40,183 nucleotides of DNA, from assembly GCA_945870155.1 (NCBI GenBank), contig CAMBSB010000031.1, forward strand, positions 1 through 40,183. The letters run 5' to 3'. The stretch's first letter is position 1; every line of letters starts with the position of its first letter. This DNA comes from Paludibacter jiangxiensis (GTDB lineage: Bacteria; Bacteroidota; Bacteroidia; Bacteroidales; Paludibacteraceae). The position numbers were made by a program, and so were the translations under genes. This document shows, piece after piece, positions 1 to 8,011 of the stretch. The notes beneath the pieces were generated by a model. It did no database searches, had not been told where the DNA came from, and saw nothing but the letters and a program-made list of their open reading frames with translations.

Positions 1-1
1 A

Positions 2-643
2 GAGCAATTATGGGGTTATCGCGAGGGTGATGCAATGGGTGGTTTTGATCCTTATTCCTCAAGCAAAGGCGCAGCCGAAATTGCAATCGCATCCTGGAGG
101 CGTTCATACAAAATGCCTATTGCTAGTGTAAGAGCAGGAAATGTGATAGGTGGTGGCGACTGGGCACTCGACAGAATTATTCCCGATTGTATTCGTGCTA
201 TAGAAGTTGATAAACCAATTGAAATTAGAAATCCGCTAGCTATTCGTCCTTGGCAACATGTTCTAGAGCCACTTGGAGCATATTTATTACTTGCTGTAAA
301 ACTGAATTATGACCCTGAAAAATATGCCGAAAGTTGGAACATTGGTCCTGAACTTGATGCAGTATCCACGGTTAAAGATATCTCGATGTTGGTGACAAAA
401 CAATATGGTAAAGGTAAAGTAATAGATGTTTCTGATTTTAACCAACCACACGAAGCAAAGCTTTTGATGTTGGATATCACAAAAGTAAAATTACTATTAG
501 GTTGGTCTCCAGTTTTAAATATTGAACAAGCTATTGAGTTTACAGTAGAATGGTACAAAAAATACTCAAAAGAAAATATTTATGATCTCTGCATAGAACA
601 AATTTTAAAATTCAACAAATACTATGAAGAAATGCATTCTTAA
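2..643 (+). CDS. rfbG: CDP-glucose 4,6-dehydratase, C-terminal part (5' truncated by window)
   Basis: Short-chain dehydrogenase of nucleotide-sugar metabolism that converts CDP-glucose to CDP-4-keto-6-deoxyglucose. The open frame runs to the window edge with no stop. The residues before the first in-window ATG (position 35) read EQLWGYREGDA, which is conserved in the family, so the ATG at 35 is internal and the gene begins upstream. Visible family marks are GGFDPYSSSK, holding the catalytic YxxxK, then RAGNVIGGGDWALDRIIPD and RPWQHVLEPLGAYLLLA, which are characteristic of RfbG rather than RmlB or GalE. Its 3' end overlaps the next gene by 20 bp, which suggests one operon. The cytidylyltransferase RfbF that supplies CDP-glucose is not visible and is probably upstream. 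Confidence 0.93.
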   Translation, partial: EQLWGYREGDAMGGFDPYSSSKGAAEIAIASWRRSYKMPIASVRAGNVIGGGDWALDRIIPDCIRAIEVDKPIEIRNPLAIRPWQHVLEPLGAYLLLAVKLNYDPEKYAESWNIGPELDAVSTVKDISMLVTKQYGKGKVIDVSDFNQPHEAKLLMLDITKVKLLLGWSPVLNIEQAIEFTVEWYKKYSKENIYDLCIEQILKFNKYYEEMHS

Positions 644-1847
644 ATTATTAAACAAAATAGTAAGAAAATCAACTATTTATGTTGATAATTTGAATATTCG
701 CTTTTCTGAAAAACTTCCGGAAAAAGGTGATTTGTTTACATTTATCGATGCTTCAAGTATAGGGAAAAAACTTATGTGTATTAAACCTGAAAACCTTGAA
801 AAGGTGAGACCATATCCAATATACAAAGCCATTAAAAACATTCAATTCGATGTTGAATATCCTGCTATTTATTTAATGGAATACGAAAATGTCAGTTTCT
901 TTTCAAATTCCGATTTTATAATTTCGGGTAATGAGGTGGTTTGGGATAAAAGAAATTATCCAATGTTTTCAAAAATGTTTCCACAAGATAAGGAGCTTGT
1001 AAATTTCGATGACAATAAAGTTAAAATACTGATAGATAAAGAAACAGTTAATGTAGAAACCGCATTTTCAATGTGTGGAGTTTATGCTACAGTTTGGTCT
1101 CATTTTTTAGTTCAATATCTACCTAAATTGTATTTCTTTTTACAATATACAGAAAGAAAGGATGAACATTTAACTATAATTTTACCTGAATACTCCGACA
1201 GTCACGTAATTGAAGTTGTAGAACATTATACAAATAAATTTAAGAATACCACAATAAAAACTTTAAACAACAATCAGATTGCTACTTGTAAAAAGTTATA
1301 TTATATTGAAAGTACGTCCATGATTTCAGATCATGAAACGTATGAAACATATATTGATTTCTTTGTACCTGAGTGTGTTAGTAGTTTTTTAAAAAAGGTA
1401 TTTGCTCCAGATTTCATCAAATTAAATAATGTTTTGAAAAAGGAACAAAAAAATAAATTATATGTTGTACGTAAAAATGCGGAATATCGCAACTTACTGA
1501 ATATTGAGGAAATTGAAAATTTTTTCAAAGCAGAAGGTTTTCTTTTTGTTGAACCACATTTAATGTCAATGAAAGAAAAAATTGAACTTTTTTACAATGC
1601 AAGCGAAGTTGCAGGACCATATTCTGCTGGTTTTTCAAACATTCAGTTTTGTCGTCCAGGTACAAAAATCTGCTTATTGACCAATATTCAACGCAGTTTC
1701 GAAACATATCTTTCTTATTTTGTTGATTTAAATGAAGTTACTTTTGTTGCAGTAACCGGAACTGATATTGAGAATGATAGTCAATCATCATACACTATTC
1801 CGCTTAACAAAGTCAAACAAGCATACAACTCAATTTTTACTAAATAA
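624..1847 (+). CDS. Glycosyltransferase family 61 (DUF563-type) protein
   Basis: Probable glycosyltransferase of capsule or O-antigen assembly, 407 aa. The C-terminal half carries GT61-like signatures: an aromatic/His motif near residues 155-170 (VWSHFLVQYLPKLYFF), and near residue 335 GPYSAGFSNIQFCRPGTKI, matching the family pattern G-P-x-G-A-G-x-x-N-x-x-F-x-P-G. The first ~130 residues are less conserved, and no signal peptide or membrane segment is evident. The start overlaps the end of rfbG in another frame, implying translational coupling. The sugar donor and acceptor cannot be read from the sequence. The family call is fairly secure; the exact role is inferred from the locus. Confidence 0.8.
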   Translation: MKKCILKLLNKIVRKSTIYVDNLNIRFSEKLPEKGDLFTFIDASSIGKKLMCIKPENLEKVRPYPIYKAIKNIQFDVEYPAIYLMEYENVSFFSNSDFIISGNEVVWDKRNYPMFSKMFPQDKELVNFDDNKVKILIDKETVNVETAFSMCGVYATVWSHFLVQYLPKLYFFLQYTERKDEHLTIILPEYSDSHVIEVVEHYTNKFKNTTIKTLNNNQIATCKKLYYIESTSMISDHETYETYIDFFVPECVSSFLKKVFAPDFIKLNNVLKKEQKNKLYVVRKNAEYRNLLNIEEIENFFKAEGFLFVEPHLMSMKEKIELFYNASEVAGPYSAGFSNIQFCRPGTKICLLTNIQRSFETYLSYFVDLNEVTFVAVTGTDIENDSQSSYTIPLNKVKQAYNSIFTK

Positions 1848-1860
1848 ATTTGCTAATAAA

Positions 1861-2760
1861 ATGAAGATAACATTAATTGGTTCAAATGGCTTATTGTCTG
1901 ATAGTATAGGAAAATATTGCAATACTTGTAATATTAAACTTACTGTATGGGGTCTATACAAACCATTGAATCATAAATTTACAACTTTCAAGCAAGTTGA
2001 TTTATTTGCCAATCAATATGATTATAGCTCTATAATTAGCTCAGACATTATAATTTATGCTGTTGGGGCAGGAATTCAATCAAATTTAAATGAAAATGCT
2101 GACTTAATTTACAAACTCAATATTTTTACTCCGGTTCATTTATGCAATGAATTAGAAAAAGCCGGATTTAAAGGAACATTTATAACTTTCGGATCATATT
2201 TTGAAATTGGAGAAAACACTGAAAATATTGAATTTGACGAAGTTTCTCTTTCAAATTCAATGCGAAATATTCCAAACGACTATTGTGTTTCAAAAAGAAT
2301 GTTAACACGATTTTTAAATTCAAAACAACATAAATTTAAATACATACACGCTATTTTACCTACTATTTATGGAGAGAGTGAATCAAACCACCGACTTATT
2401 CCATATACAGTAAAAGCATTAAAAAAAGGGGAAGAGTTAATGTTTACAAGTGGAAATCAGGTAAGACAATATTTATATATAAATGATGTACCTCTGATAT
2501 TATTTGAATTAGTGAATCGAAATTTATCAGGCATTTACAATATGCCTGGAAATGAAACATTTACAGTCAAGCAATTAGTCAAGACTATATTTGAATTTTA
2601 TAACAAAAGTTTTTCAGATGATATTTTTGGTTCTGTTCAAAGAGCAGATCAAGGCATGGTAAATTTGCAAATGTGTGGACAAAAGCTCCACTCTGTAATT
2701 CCAGAATTTAGATATTCAAATTTTACCGAAAATTTAAAAAAATATGATTTATGTCTTTAA
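1861..2760 (+). CDS. NAD-dependent epimerase/reductase (extended SDR)
   Basis: Extended short-chain dehydrogenase/reductase, 299 aa. The Rossmann loop is right at the N-terminus (KITLIGSNGLLSDSIGKY), followed by the catalytic YxxxK (YCVSKR, about residue 141) and a substrate-side motif RQYLYINDV. The ATG at 1861 is chosen because the glycine-rich loop follows it at once. An in-frame upstream ATG at 1768 would add 31 residues lying entirely inside the preceding gene and would break the fold's normal start. Placed after CDP-glucose 4,6-dehydratase, it probably reduces or epimerises a 4-keto-6-deoxyhexose, as CDP-abequose or CDP-paratose synthases do. The precise product is not determinable. It overlaps the next gene by 10 bp. 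Confidence 0.83.
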   Translation: MKITLIGSNGLLSDSIGKYCNTCNIKLTVWGLYKPLNHKFTTFKQVDLFANQYDYSSIISSDIIIYAVGAGIQSNLNENADLIYKLNIFTPVHLCNELEKAGFKGTFITFGSYFEIGENTENIEFDEVSLSNSMRNIPNDYCVSKRMLTRFLNSKQHKFKYIHAILPTIYGESESNHRLIPYTVKALKKGEELMFTSGNQVRQYLYINDVPLILFELVNRNLSGIYNMPGNETFTVKQLVKTIFEFYNKSFSDDIFGSVQRADQGMVNLQMCGQKLHSVIPEFRYSNFTENLKKYDLCL

Positions 2761-3158
2761 TTGAGCAGGTAAAAGTTATCCCTCGTGTTTTGTTATCGGA
2801 TGATCGTGGTTGGTTTCTAAAGGTTATGACTGGAAATGAAGAAAATCTACCAGCTTATACAGGTGAAGTTTATTTAACATGCGCTACTGCATTTCAAGTA
2901 AAAGGTGGTCATTATCATCCTATTGCGCTAGAGTGGTTTACGCTAATAAAAGGCAGTTGTGATTTGTTTTTAGAAGATATTTTTACAAAAGAAGTAAGTT
3001 TAGTTCAACTTTCTGAATCAGATCCTAAAACAATTTTTATACCCAATAACGTGGCACATTTACTCGTAAATACACAAAAAGAAGAGTTTATACTTTTGTC
3101 GTATACCGATCAATTATTCGATCCCAAGGATACAATTAATTATGAAATAAAATATTAA
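2751..3158 (+). CDS. RmlC/FdtA-like cupin sugar isomerase or epimerase
   Basis: Single-domain cupin of 135 aa. It resembles small nucleotide-sugar epimerases and ketoisomerases: DDRGWFLKV near residue 17, GGHYHPIALEWF near 53 (the cupin His pair), GSCDLFLED near 69, and IPNNVAHLLVNT near 98, followed by the SYTDQLFDPKDTINYE tail seen in both RmlC- and FdtA-type proteins. Such enzymes act on 4-keto-6-deoxy nucleotide sugars, as 3,5-epimerases or 3,4-ketoisomerases. It overlaps the SDR gene and is spaced 3 bp from a second cupin, so both probably work on the RfbG product. The choice between epimerase and ketoisomerase is open. Confidence 0.72.
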   Translation: MSLIEQVKVIPRVLLSDDRGWFLKVMTGNEENLPAYTGEVYLTCATAFQVKGGHYHPIALEWFTLIKGSCDLFLEDIFTKEVSLVQLSESDPKTIFIPNNVAHLLVNTQKEEFILLSYTDQLFDPKDTINYEIKY

Positions 3159-3161
3159 ATT

Positions 3162-3590
3162 ATGCTCGAACAAATTAATCATAACAACAAATTATTAGCA
3201 ATAATTATCAAAGCCAATTATCAGAAAGATGGTATTTCATTCTTTACTCCTGATAGCTTTTCGCAACAATTGGGTTATATGAACAGACCTGTTGATTATG
3301 AGATTCCACCTCACGTACACAATGTGGTTGAACGAAAGGTTGAACTTACTCAGGAAGTTTTATTTGTGAAAAGTGGAAAAATAAGGGTCGATTTTTATGA
3401 TGATGATAAAATATATCTTGAAAGTAGAATCATTTCTACAGGCGATGTCATTTTACTTGCCAATGGTGGTCATGGTTTTAAAATGTTAGAGCAATCGGAA
3501 ATGATTGAAGTTAAACAAGGACCATTTTGTGGTGATCAAGACAAAACCAGATTTGAACCTATTGAAGAAAAATTTATTACATTAAAATAA
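3162..3590 (+). CDS. Conserved cupin-domain protein of polysaccharide locus
   Basis: Protein of 142 aa with one cupin fold. The first cupin motif is visible around residues 46-72: PPHVHNVVERKVELTQEVLFVKSG contains H-x-H and the downstream Glu. The second is around residues 95-113 (GDVILLANGGHGF). The metal-binding His/Glu set appears intact. It differs from the preceding cupin in lacking the RmlC/FdtA tail, so it is not a duplicate. No specific reaction can be assigned. It is separated by 3 bp from the cupin upstream and 1 bp from the methyltransferase downstream, so it is clearly part of the sugar-modification operon. Confidence 0.7.
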   Translation: MLEQINHNNKLLAIIIKANYQKDGISFFTPDSFSQQLGYMNRPVDYEIPPHVHNVVERKVELTQEVLFVKSGKIRVDFYDDDKIYLESRIISTGDVILLANGGHGFKMLEQSEMIEVKQGPFCGDQDKTRFEPIEEKFITLK

Positions 3591-3591
3591 A

Positions 3592-4359
3592 ATGCCTAAT
3601 TTCAAGCAATATAGCCGGTATTATGATTTGCTTTACAAAGATAAAGATTATAAAAGCGAATCAAATTATGTTTTTGAATCGCTCAAAAAGTTTAATCCTA
3701 AGATTAACACATTACTAGAATTAGGATGTGGAAGTGGTGGTCATGCCAAATTCATATCAGAATTTGGCATTGAAATTACAGGTATTGAACGCAGTAAAGA
3801 TATGGTATTAGAAGCCAGCGTTAAAAACATACCAAATTTCAAACCAATAATAGGAGATATAACTGATTTTAATGTGGATGAAAAATTTGATGCAGTCATT
3901 TCAATATTTCATGTAATTAGTTATTTAACAGACAATAAGGGCTTAATCAATTGTTTTAATTTGGCAAATAAGCATCTTAAAACAAATGGATTGTTTTTAT
4001 TTGATTTTTGGTTTACACCAGCTGTCTTGAGTTTAAAACCGGAAACAAGAGTTAAAAGATTGGAAGATGAGACGAATTCGATATTACGTATTGCCGAATC
4101 AACTTGTCATCATGATAAAAACATTGTGGATGTAAATTTTGAAATTCATATATGCGATAAAGAAACGAATGAACTTCAAAAATTGAATGAAACCCACCCA
4201 ATGCGTCATTTCTCGTTACCCGAAATTGATTTATTGGCAAAAATGACAGGATTTGAGATAATTAATTGTGAAGAATTTCTCACAAAAAACAAACCCGATG
4301 ATAAAACATGGGGAGTATGTGTTGTATTAAAAAAAACAGAATATGATACCAGTTTGTGA
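3592..4359 (+). CDS. Class I SAM-dependent methyltransferase, possibly amino-sugar N-methyltransferase
   Basis: Rossmann-fold methyltransferase of 255 aa. Motif I is LLELGCGSGGHAKF at about residue 43, the acidic residue of motif II is in IEITGIERSKDM, and motif IV is FDAVISIFHVISYL. The N-terminal YSRYYDLLYKDKDY and the layout after motif IV recall the DesVI/TylM1 group, which N-methylates amino groups on nucleotide sugars; that comparison is from memory and not tested. Its 3' end overlaps the following DegT aminotransferase by 17 bp, which fits a route in which a transaminated sugar is then methylated. O-methylation of a sugar remains possible. Confidence 0.8.
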   Translation: MPNFKQYSRYYDLLYKDKDYKSESNYVFESLKKFNPKINTLLELGCGSGGHAKFISEFGIEITGIERSKDMVLEASVKNIPNFKPIIGDITDFNVDEKFDAVISIFHVISYLTDNKGLINCFNLANKHLKTNGLFLFDFWFTPAVLSLKPETRVKRLEDETNSILRIAESTCHHDKNIVDVNFEIHICDKETNELQKLNETHPMRHFSLPEIDLLAKMTGFEIINCEEFLTKNKPDDKTWGVCVVLKKTEYDTSL

Positions 4360-5461
4360 ACCGTTTTTGAACGGAAATGAATTAAAATATGTAACTGATG
4401 CAGTTGAGACAGGTTGGATTTCTTCGGCAGGTAAATACGTTACAGCCTTTGAACAGCAGTTTGCAGATTATTGTGGATGTAAATATGGAGTAGCTGTTTG
4501 TAATGGCACTGTGGCATTGCATCTGGCATTAACTGCCTTGGGCATTGGTAAAGGTGATGAAGTAATTATACCTACATTTACAATGATTGCCTCTGCTTTT
4601 GCGGTTTGTTATTCAGGTGCAACACCGGTTTTTGTTGATGCATACAAAGATACTTGGAATATTGATGTAACAAAAATTGAAGAAAAAATAACATCACGCA
4701 CCAAAGCAATTATGCCGGTTCATATTTTTGGATTGATGTGCGATATGGATACAATATCTAAAATTGCTAAAAAACACAATTTATTCATAGTTGAAGATGC
4801 TGCTGAAGCGCATGGTGCTGAATACAAAGGACTTAAAGCTGGTTCTTTTTCGGACATAGCATCGTTTAGCTTTTTTGCCAATAAAAATATTACAACAGGC
4901 GAAGGCGGCATGGTTGTAACCAACGATGAAGCTATCTACAACAAAGCCCGTTATTTTAAAAATCTTTGTTTCCCTATTGATGGAAACAGAAATTATACGC
5001 ACGATGATATTGGATTTAATTATCGGATGAGTAATGTTATTGCAGCCATAGGGTTAGCTCAAGTTGAAAAAGCGGATGAATATAAAGATTTACGTATTAA
5101 AAATAATGTTTTGTATCGTAAATACTTAAAAGCTGTACCCGGAATTATTTTTCAACCACTTCATGCTGATTATCTAAATGTTAGCTGGATGAATTCAATT
5201 TTGATTGACCCTGAAAAATTTGGACATACCAAAGATGAATTAATAGCATATTTAAAACAAAATGGCATAGATACCCGTCTGTTATTCAATGGTATGCACA
5301 ATCAAAAATCGCTTGTTGACTTTGGTTGCGATTGTACAGGCGAATACCCGGTTTCAGATTGGTTAACCGAAAATGGATTGTATTTACCATCGGCAAGTAA
5401 TTTAGCAGAAAAACAGATACACGAAATTTGTAAATTGATTTCTGATTTTCAAAAACTTTAA
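4343..5461 (+). CDS. DegT/DnrJ/EryC1/StrS-family PLP sugar aminotransferase
   Basis: PLP-dependent transaminase of 372 aa acting on a keto nucleotide sugar. Family marks are GWISSAGKYVTAFEQQFADYCG near the N-terminus, GDEVIIPTFTMIASAFAV, the PLP-contacting VEDAAEAHGAEY, and FSFFANKNITTGEGG with the internal-aldimine lysine at about residue 181. The uninterrupted loop before this lysine (KGLKAGSFSDIASFSFF) is the normal family form and contrasts with the second aminotransferase at 9759. It most resembles perosamine-synthase-type enzymes (4-amination), but 3-aminating relatives share all visible motifs. It overlaps the methyltransferase upstream. Confidence 0.9.
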   Translation: MIPVCEPFLNGNELKYVTDAVETGWISSAGKYVTAFEQQFADYCGCKYGVAVCNGTVALHLALTALGIGKGDEVIIPTFTMIASAFAVCYSGATPVFVDAYKDTWNIDVTKIEEKITSRTKAIMPVHIFGLMCDMDTISKIAKKHNLFIVEDAAEAHGAEYKGLKAGSFSDIASFSFFANKNITTGEGGMVVTNDEAIYNKARYFKNLCFPIDGNRNYTHDDIGFNYRMSNVIAAIGLAQVEKADEYKDLRIKNNVLYRKYLKAVPGIIFQPLHADYLNVSWMNSILIDPEKFGHTKDELIAYLKQNGIDTRLLFNGMHNQKSLVDFGCDCTGEYPVSDWLTENGLYLPSASNLAEKQIHEICKLISDFQKL

Positions 5462-5483
5462 TAGAATCAAGGCGAAAATTTAA

Positions 5484-6695
5484 ATGAATTCAAAAGCTGA
5501 TAAAATACTCATAATTCATCCCGAAGGAAACATAAAAAACAATCCAAATTTATATTATTTTACCAAAGAATTGGTAAATAATGGATTTGCTGTTACTGTT
5601 TTTTCGCATCATAAACCACAAATTTATCAGGGTGAATTATTTGATGGAGCTGAATTAGTTTTATATACTGATGATAAAAGCTACAATCTGCAAACTCGGT
5701 TAAAATTATTCAAACACAAATTTTCATTTATTATAGGTGTAGATGACGGTATAATTGATGCTGCACAAATTGCTAGAATCTTAAATCTCCCATATTCATT
5801 TCTTTCTTATGAATTATTTTTCGATTATGAGTTAGAAAAATTAAATGACCCATATTACTCCAAAATTAAAAGAAAATCTCGTATAGCATGCAAAAGTATT
5901 AATTTTGCTATAGTGCAGGATGAAATAAGAAAAGAAATCTTATCTAAAGAATATGATATTGAGCTTGATAAAATTATATTAATGCCGGTGGCAGCTAGTG
6001 GGGTTCGTAAACTAACTAGAACTAAATATTTTCATGAAAAACTATCTATTCCTCCTGAAAAAAACATTTTACTATACATGGGATGGATGGATGAGATTCT
6101 ACTTAAAAGGATTGTTGATTACACGAAATATATGCCCGAAAATTGGGTGTTGGTGGTACATAGCCGGTATAAATATCAGGGTGAAATACCTAAAGAGTTC
6201 AATAAAGATAAAATTTATTTTTCGCTCGATAGTCCAATAGAGAATATCGATGATTTAGGGATTTTGTTAAGAGCCTGTGATGCAGGGTTTTGCTCATATC
6301 AAGCATCTTTCGATTCACCTTTTACCGGCGATAATATAACATTTATTGGTATGTCATCAGGTAAAACAACTACATTTTTGCAATATGGCATACCTGTAGT
6401 TGTTGAAAACATGAATATGTGGGATCAAATTGTTGAAAAGGAAAATATAGGTTTTGTACTTAAAAATTTAAGCGATTTAAGTAAATTAGATACATTGAAA
6501 CAAGATTCCATCAAAGAAAATTGCTTTAAGTATTTTGAAGAAAAACTGGATTTAATTAATTATACTCCAGCAATTATTCGAAATTTAAAAATAAATAAAA
6601 CATTATCAAAAATCAATACCTTTGCATATTTGGAGTTTATAGGAATTGAAATTATTAAAATTATTAAACTAAAAATCATCAGTTGCATGCCTTAA
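5484..6695 (+). CDS. GT-B-fold glycosyltransferase (GT4-like)
   Basis: Cytoplasmic protein of 403 aa with a two-Rossmann-domain layout. The N-terminal domain begins KILIIHPEGNIKNNPNLYYF. The C-terminal domain has a strand-loop start at about residue 192 (NILLYMGWMDE), then a region around residues 255-300 ending MSSGKTTTFLQYGIPVVVEN, which matches the donor-binding part of GT-B enzymes where a bad-position glycosyltransferase is silenced or directed by a nucleotide-sugar contact. The canonical GT4 E-x7-E motif is not clear, so the family number is tentative. Donor and acceptor are unknown. It follows the aminotransferase by 22 bp in the same operon. Confidence 0.68.
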   Translation: MNSKADKILIIHPEGNIKNNPNLYYFTKELVNNGFAVTVFSHHKPQIYQGELFDGAELVLYTDDKSYNLQTRLKLFKHKFSFIIGVDDGIIDAAQIARILNLPYSFLSYELFFDYELEKLNDPYYSKIKRKSRIACKSINFAIVQDEIRKEILSKEYDIELDKIILMPVAASGVRKLTRTKYFHEKLSIPPEKNILLYMGWMDEILLKRIVDYTKYMPENWVLVVHSRYKYQGEIPKEFNKDKIYFSLDSPIENIDDLGILLRACDAGFCSYQASFDSPFTGDNITFIGMSSGKTTTFLQYGIPVVVENMNMWDQIVEKENIGFVLKNLSDLSKLDTLKQDSIKENCFKYFEEKLDLINYTPAIIRNLKINKTLSKINTFAYLEFIGIEIIKIIKLKIISCMP

Positions 6696-6711
6696 AAAAT
6701 CTAATTTACAA

Positions 6712-7572
6712 ATGACACTCAGCATCATCACCATTAACTACAACAACGCTAGCGGTTTACAAAAAACCATGGAAAGCGTATTGTGTCAAACTTCAAAAGA
6801 TTTTGAATATATAGTAATTGATGGAGCATCCACCGATGGAAGTGTAGAATTTATTCAAACTTTCAAACTTTCAAACTTTCAAACTCTCAGCTATTTGTCC
6901 GAACCTGACTCTGGCATATATAATGCTATGAATAAGGGAATTAAAAAAGCAAAAGGAAAATATATTCAATTCCTAAATTCAGGCGATTGGTTGGTAGATA
7001 ATTTTGTTGTGCAAAATATGTTGAATGAGCTACAATCTTTTAATACAAAAGAAAAAAATGATGATATTGATATATTTGTTGGCAAAAAGATCAGTGTTCG
7101 CGAAGATGGTAAAATCAGAAAAGAACAGAACTCACATTATGTAGGTCTCATTACATTTTACGGCTCTACACTACAACATACCTCAGCTTACATAAATCGC
7201 TCATTGTTTGACAAATACGGTTTGTATGACGAAACTTTAAAAATAGTATCGGATTGGAAATGGTATTTAATTGTTGCCGGATTAAATAAGGCAAACGTGA
7301 TATTTACCGAAATAAATGTATCTTACTTCGACACTACAGGCATAAGTAGTACCAACCTAAATCTTGAAAGTTCGGAAAGAAAAAAAGTTCTTGAAGAATT
7401 AGTCCCCGCTCCTATCCTGTCTGATTATGATAAATATTATCTTGACATCGTCAGAATTGAGAGACTTAAAAAACACCCGATTTTTTACCGTTTATTTTGG
7501 TTTATTGAACGTGTTCTTTTTAAGTTTGAAAAATGGAATATCAGATTTTTAGGCTGGAAATCAATAAAATAA
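6712..7572 (+). CDS. Family 2 glycosyltransferase (GT-A fold)
   Basis: Protein of 286 aa with a clear GT2 domain: SIITINYNNASGLQKTMESV at the N-terminus, the aspartates of VIDGASTDGS, and SEPDSGIYNAMNKGI, typical of WcaA-like transferases. The QFLNSGDW motif is the DxD-equivalent region. There are no membrane segments. Between the DGS motif and SEPD, the coding sequence contains four copies of an 8-bp unit (6853-6884), giving the residues around TFKLSNFQTL, a slightly longer segment than usual for this family. Because the unit length is not a multiple of three, gain or loss of one copy would break the frame. It transfers an unidentified sugar in glycan assembly. Confidence 0.88.
   Translation: MTLSIITINYNNASGLQKTMESVLCQTSKDFEYIVIDGASTDGSVEFIQTFKLSNFQTLSYLSEPDSGIYNAMNKGIKKAKGKYIQFLNSGDWLVDNFVVQNMLNELQSFNTKEKNDDIDIFVGKKISVREDGKIRKEQNSHYVGLITFYGSTLQHTSAYINRSLFDKYGLYDETLKIVSDWKWYLIVAGLNKANVIFTEINVSYFDTTGISSTNLNLESSERKKVLEELVPAPILSDYDKYYLDIVRIERLKKHPIFYRLFWFIERVLFKFEKWNIRFLGWKSIK
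6853..6884 (+). repeat. 8-bp short tandem repeat inside a glycosyltransferase gene
   Basis: Three exact TTTCAAAC units (6861-6884) are preceded by one imperfect ATTCAAAC unit (6853-6860). The repeat is read in frame here, at about residues 48-58 of the GT2 protein. A one-unit slip would change the frame; a three-unit change (24 bp) would not. Confidence 0.9.
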
Positions 7573-7592
7573 TAGTTTAAAATTGAATAACA

Positions 7593-7961
7593 ATGCGCTA
7601 CTTCTATATTTTTGCTACCCTGGCATTTACTATATACGGGCAACTTATTCTTAAATGGCGCATCAGTAAATTAAATTTCAATTTGCCTGATTCCGGAATT
7701 TTTGACAAGTTAGCAGCTCTAATTAAATTGATTTTTGACCCATTTATTCTTTCCGGTTTTGTAGCTGCATTTATTGCATCACTTTTTTGGATGGCAGCTA
7801 TGACAAAGTTTGAAATTACACAGGCTTATCCTTTTATGAGTTTAGCCCCTGCAATTGTCTTCTTATTGGGTGTTTGGCTACTTAACGAATCGTTTACATG
7901 GGGAAAAGTAATTGGGTTGATACTCATAATAATAGGTATAGTGGTAACAGTAAAATGGTAA
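7593..7961 (+). CDS. Small EamA/DMT-family membrane protein (ArnE/ArnF-like)
   Basis: Four-helix inner-membrane protein of 122 aa. The helices fall roughly at residues 3-20, 45-68, 72-92 and 98-119. The C-terminal part, AYPFMSLAPAIVFLLGVWLL followed by NESFTWGKVIGLILIIIGI, resembles the second half of ArnE/ArnF and EmrE-like proteins, including the Glu-containing loop before the last helix. ArnE/ArnF proteins flip undecaprenyl-phosphate-linked aminoarabinose. Directly downstream is a polyprenyl-phosphate glycosyltransferase, so a lipid-linked-sugar flippase is the favoured role. A general small drug exporter is less likely in this context. Confidence 0.75.
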   Translation: MRYFYIFATLAFTIYGQLILKWRISKLNFNLPDSGIFDKLAALIKLIFDPFILSGFVAAFIASLFWMAAMTKFEITQAYPFMSLAPAIVFLLGVWLLNESFTWGKVIGLILIIIGIVVTVKW

Positions 7962-7962
7962 A

Positions 7963-7981
7963 CCCCTTGCACCTAAAGGGG
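7963..7981. repeat. GC-rich palindrome, short copy
   Basis: CCCCTT (7963-7968) and AAGGGG (7976-7981) form a hairpin immediately after a stop codon. It shares the CCTAAAG core with copies at 10247-10353 and 34259-34280. No T tract follows, so it is a repeat relic rather than a convincing terminator. Confidence 0.55.
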
Positions 7982-8011
7982 AATAAGTAATATTACACTT
8001 GTTTGTTATAA

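Noticed and set aside
1768-1860. Upstream in-frame start for the SDR gene
   Set aside because: It lies wholly within the GT61 gene and adds residues before the glycine-rich loop that normally starts the fold.
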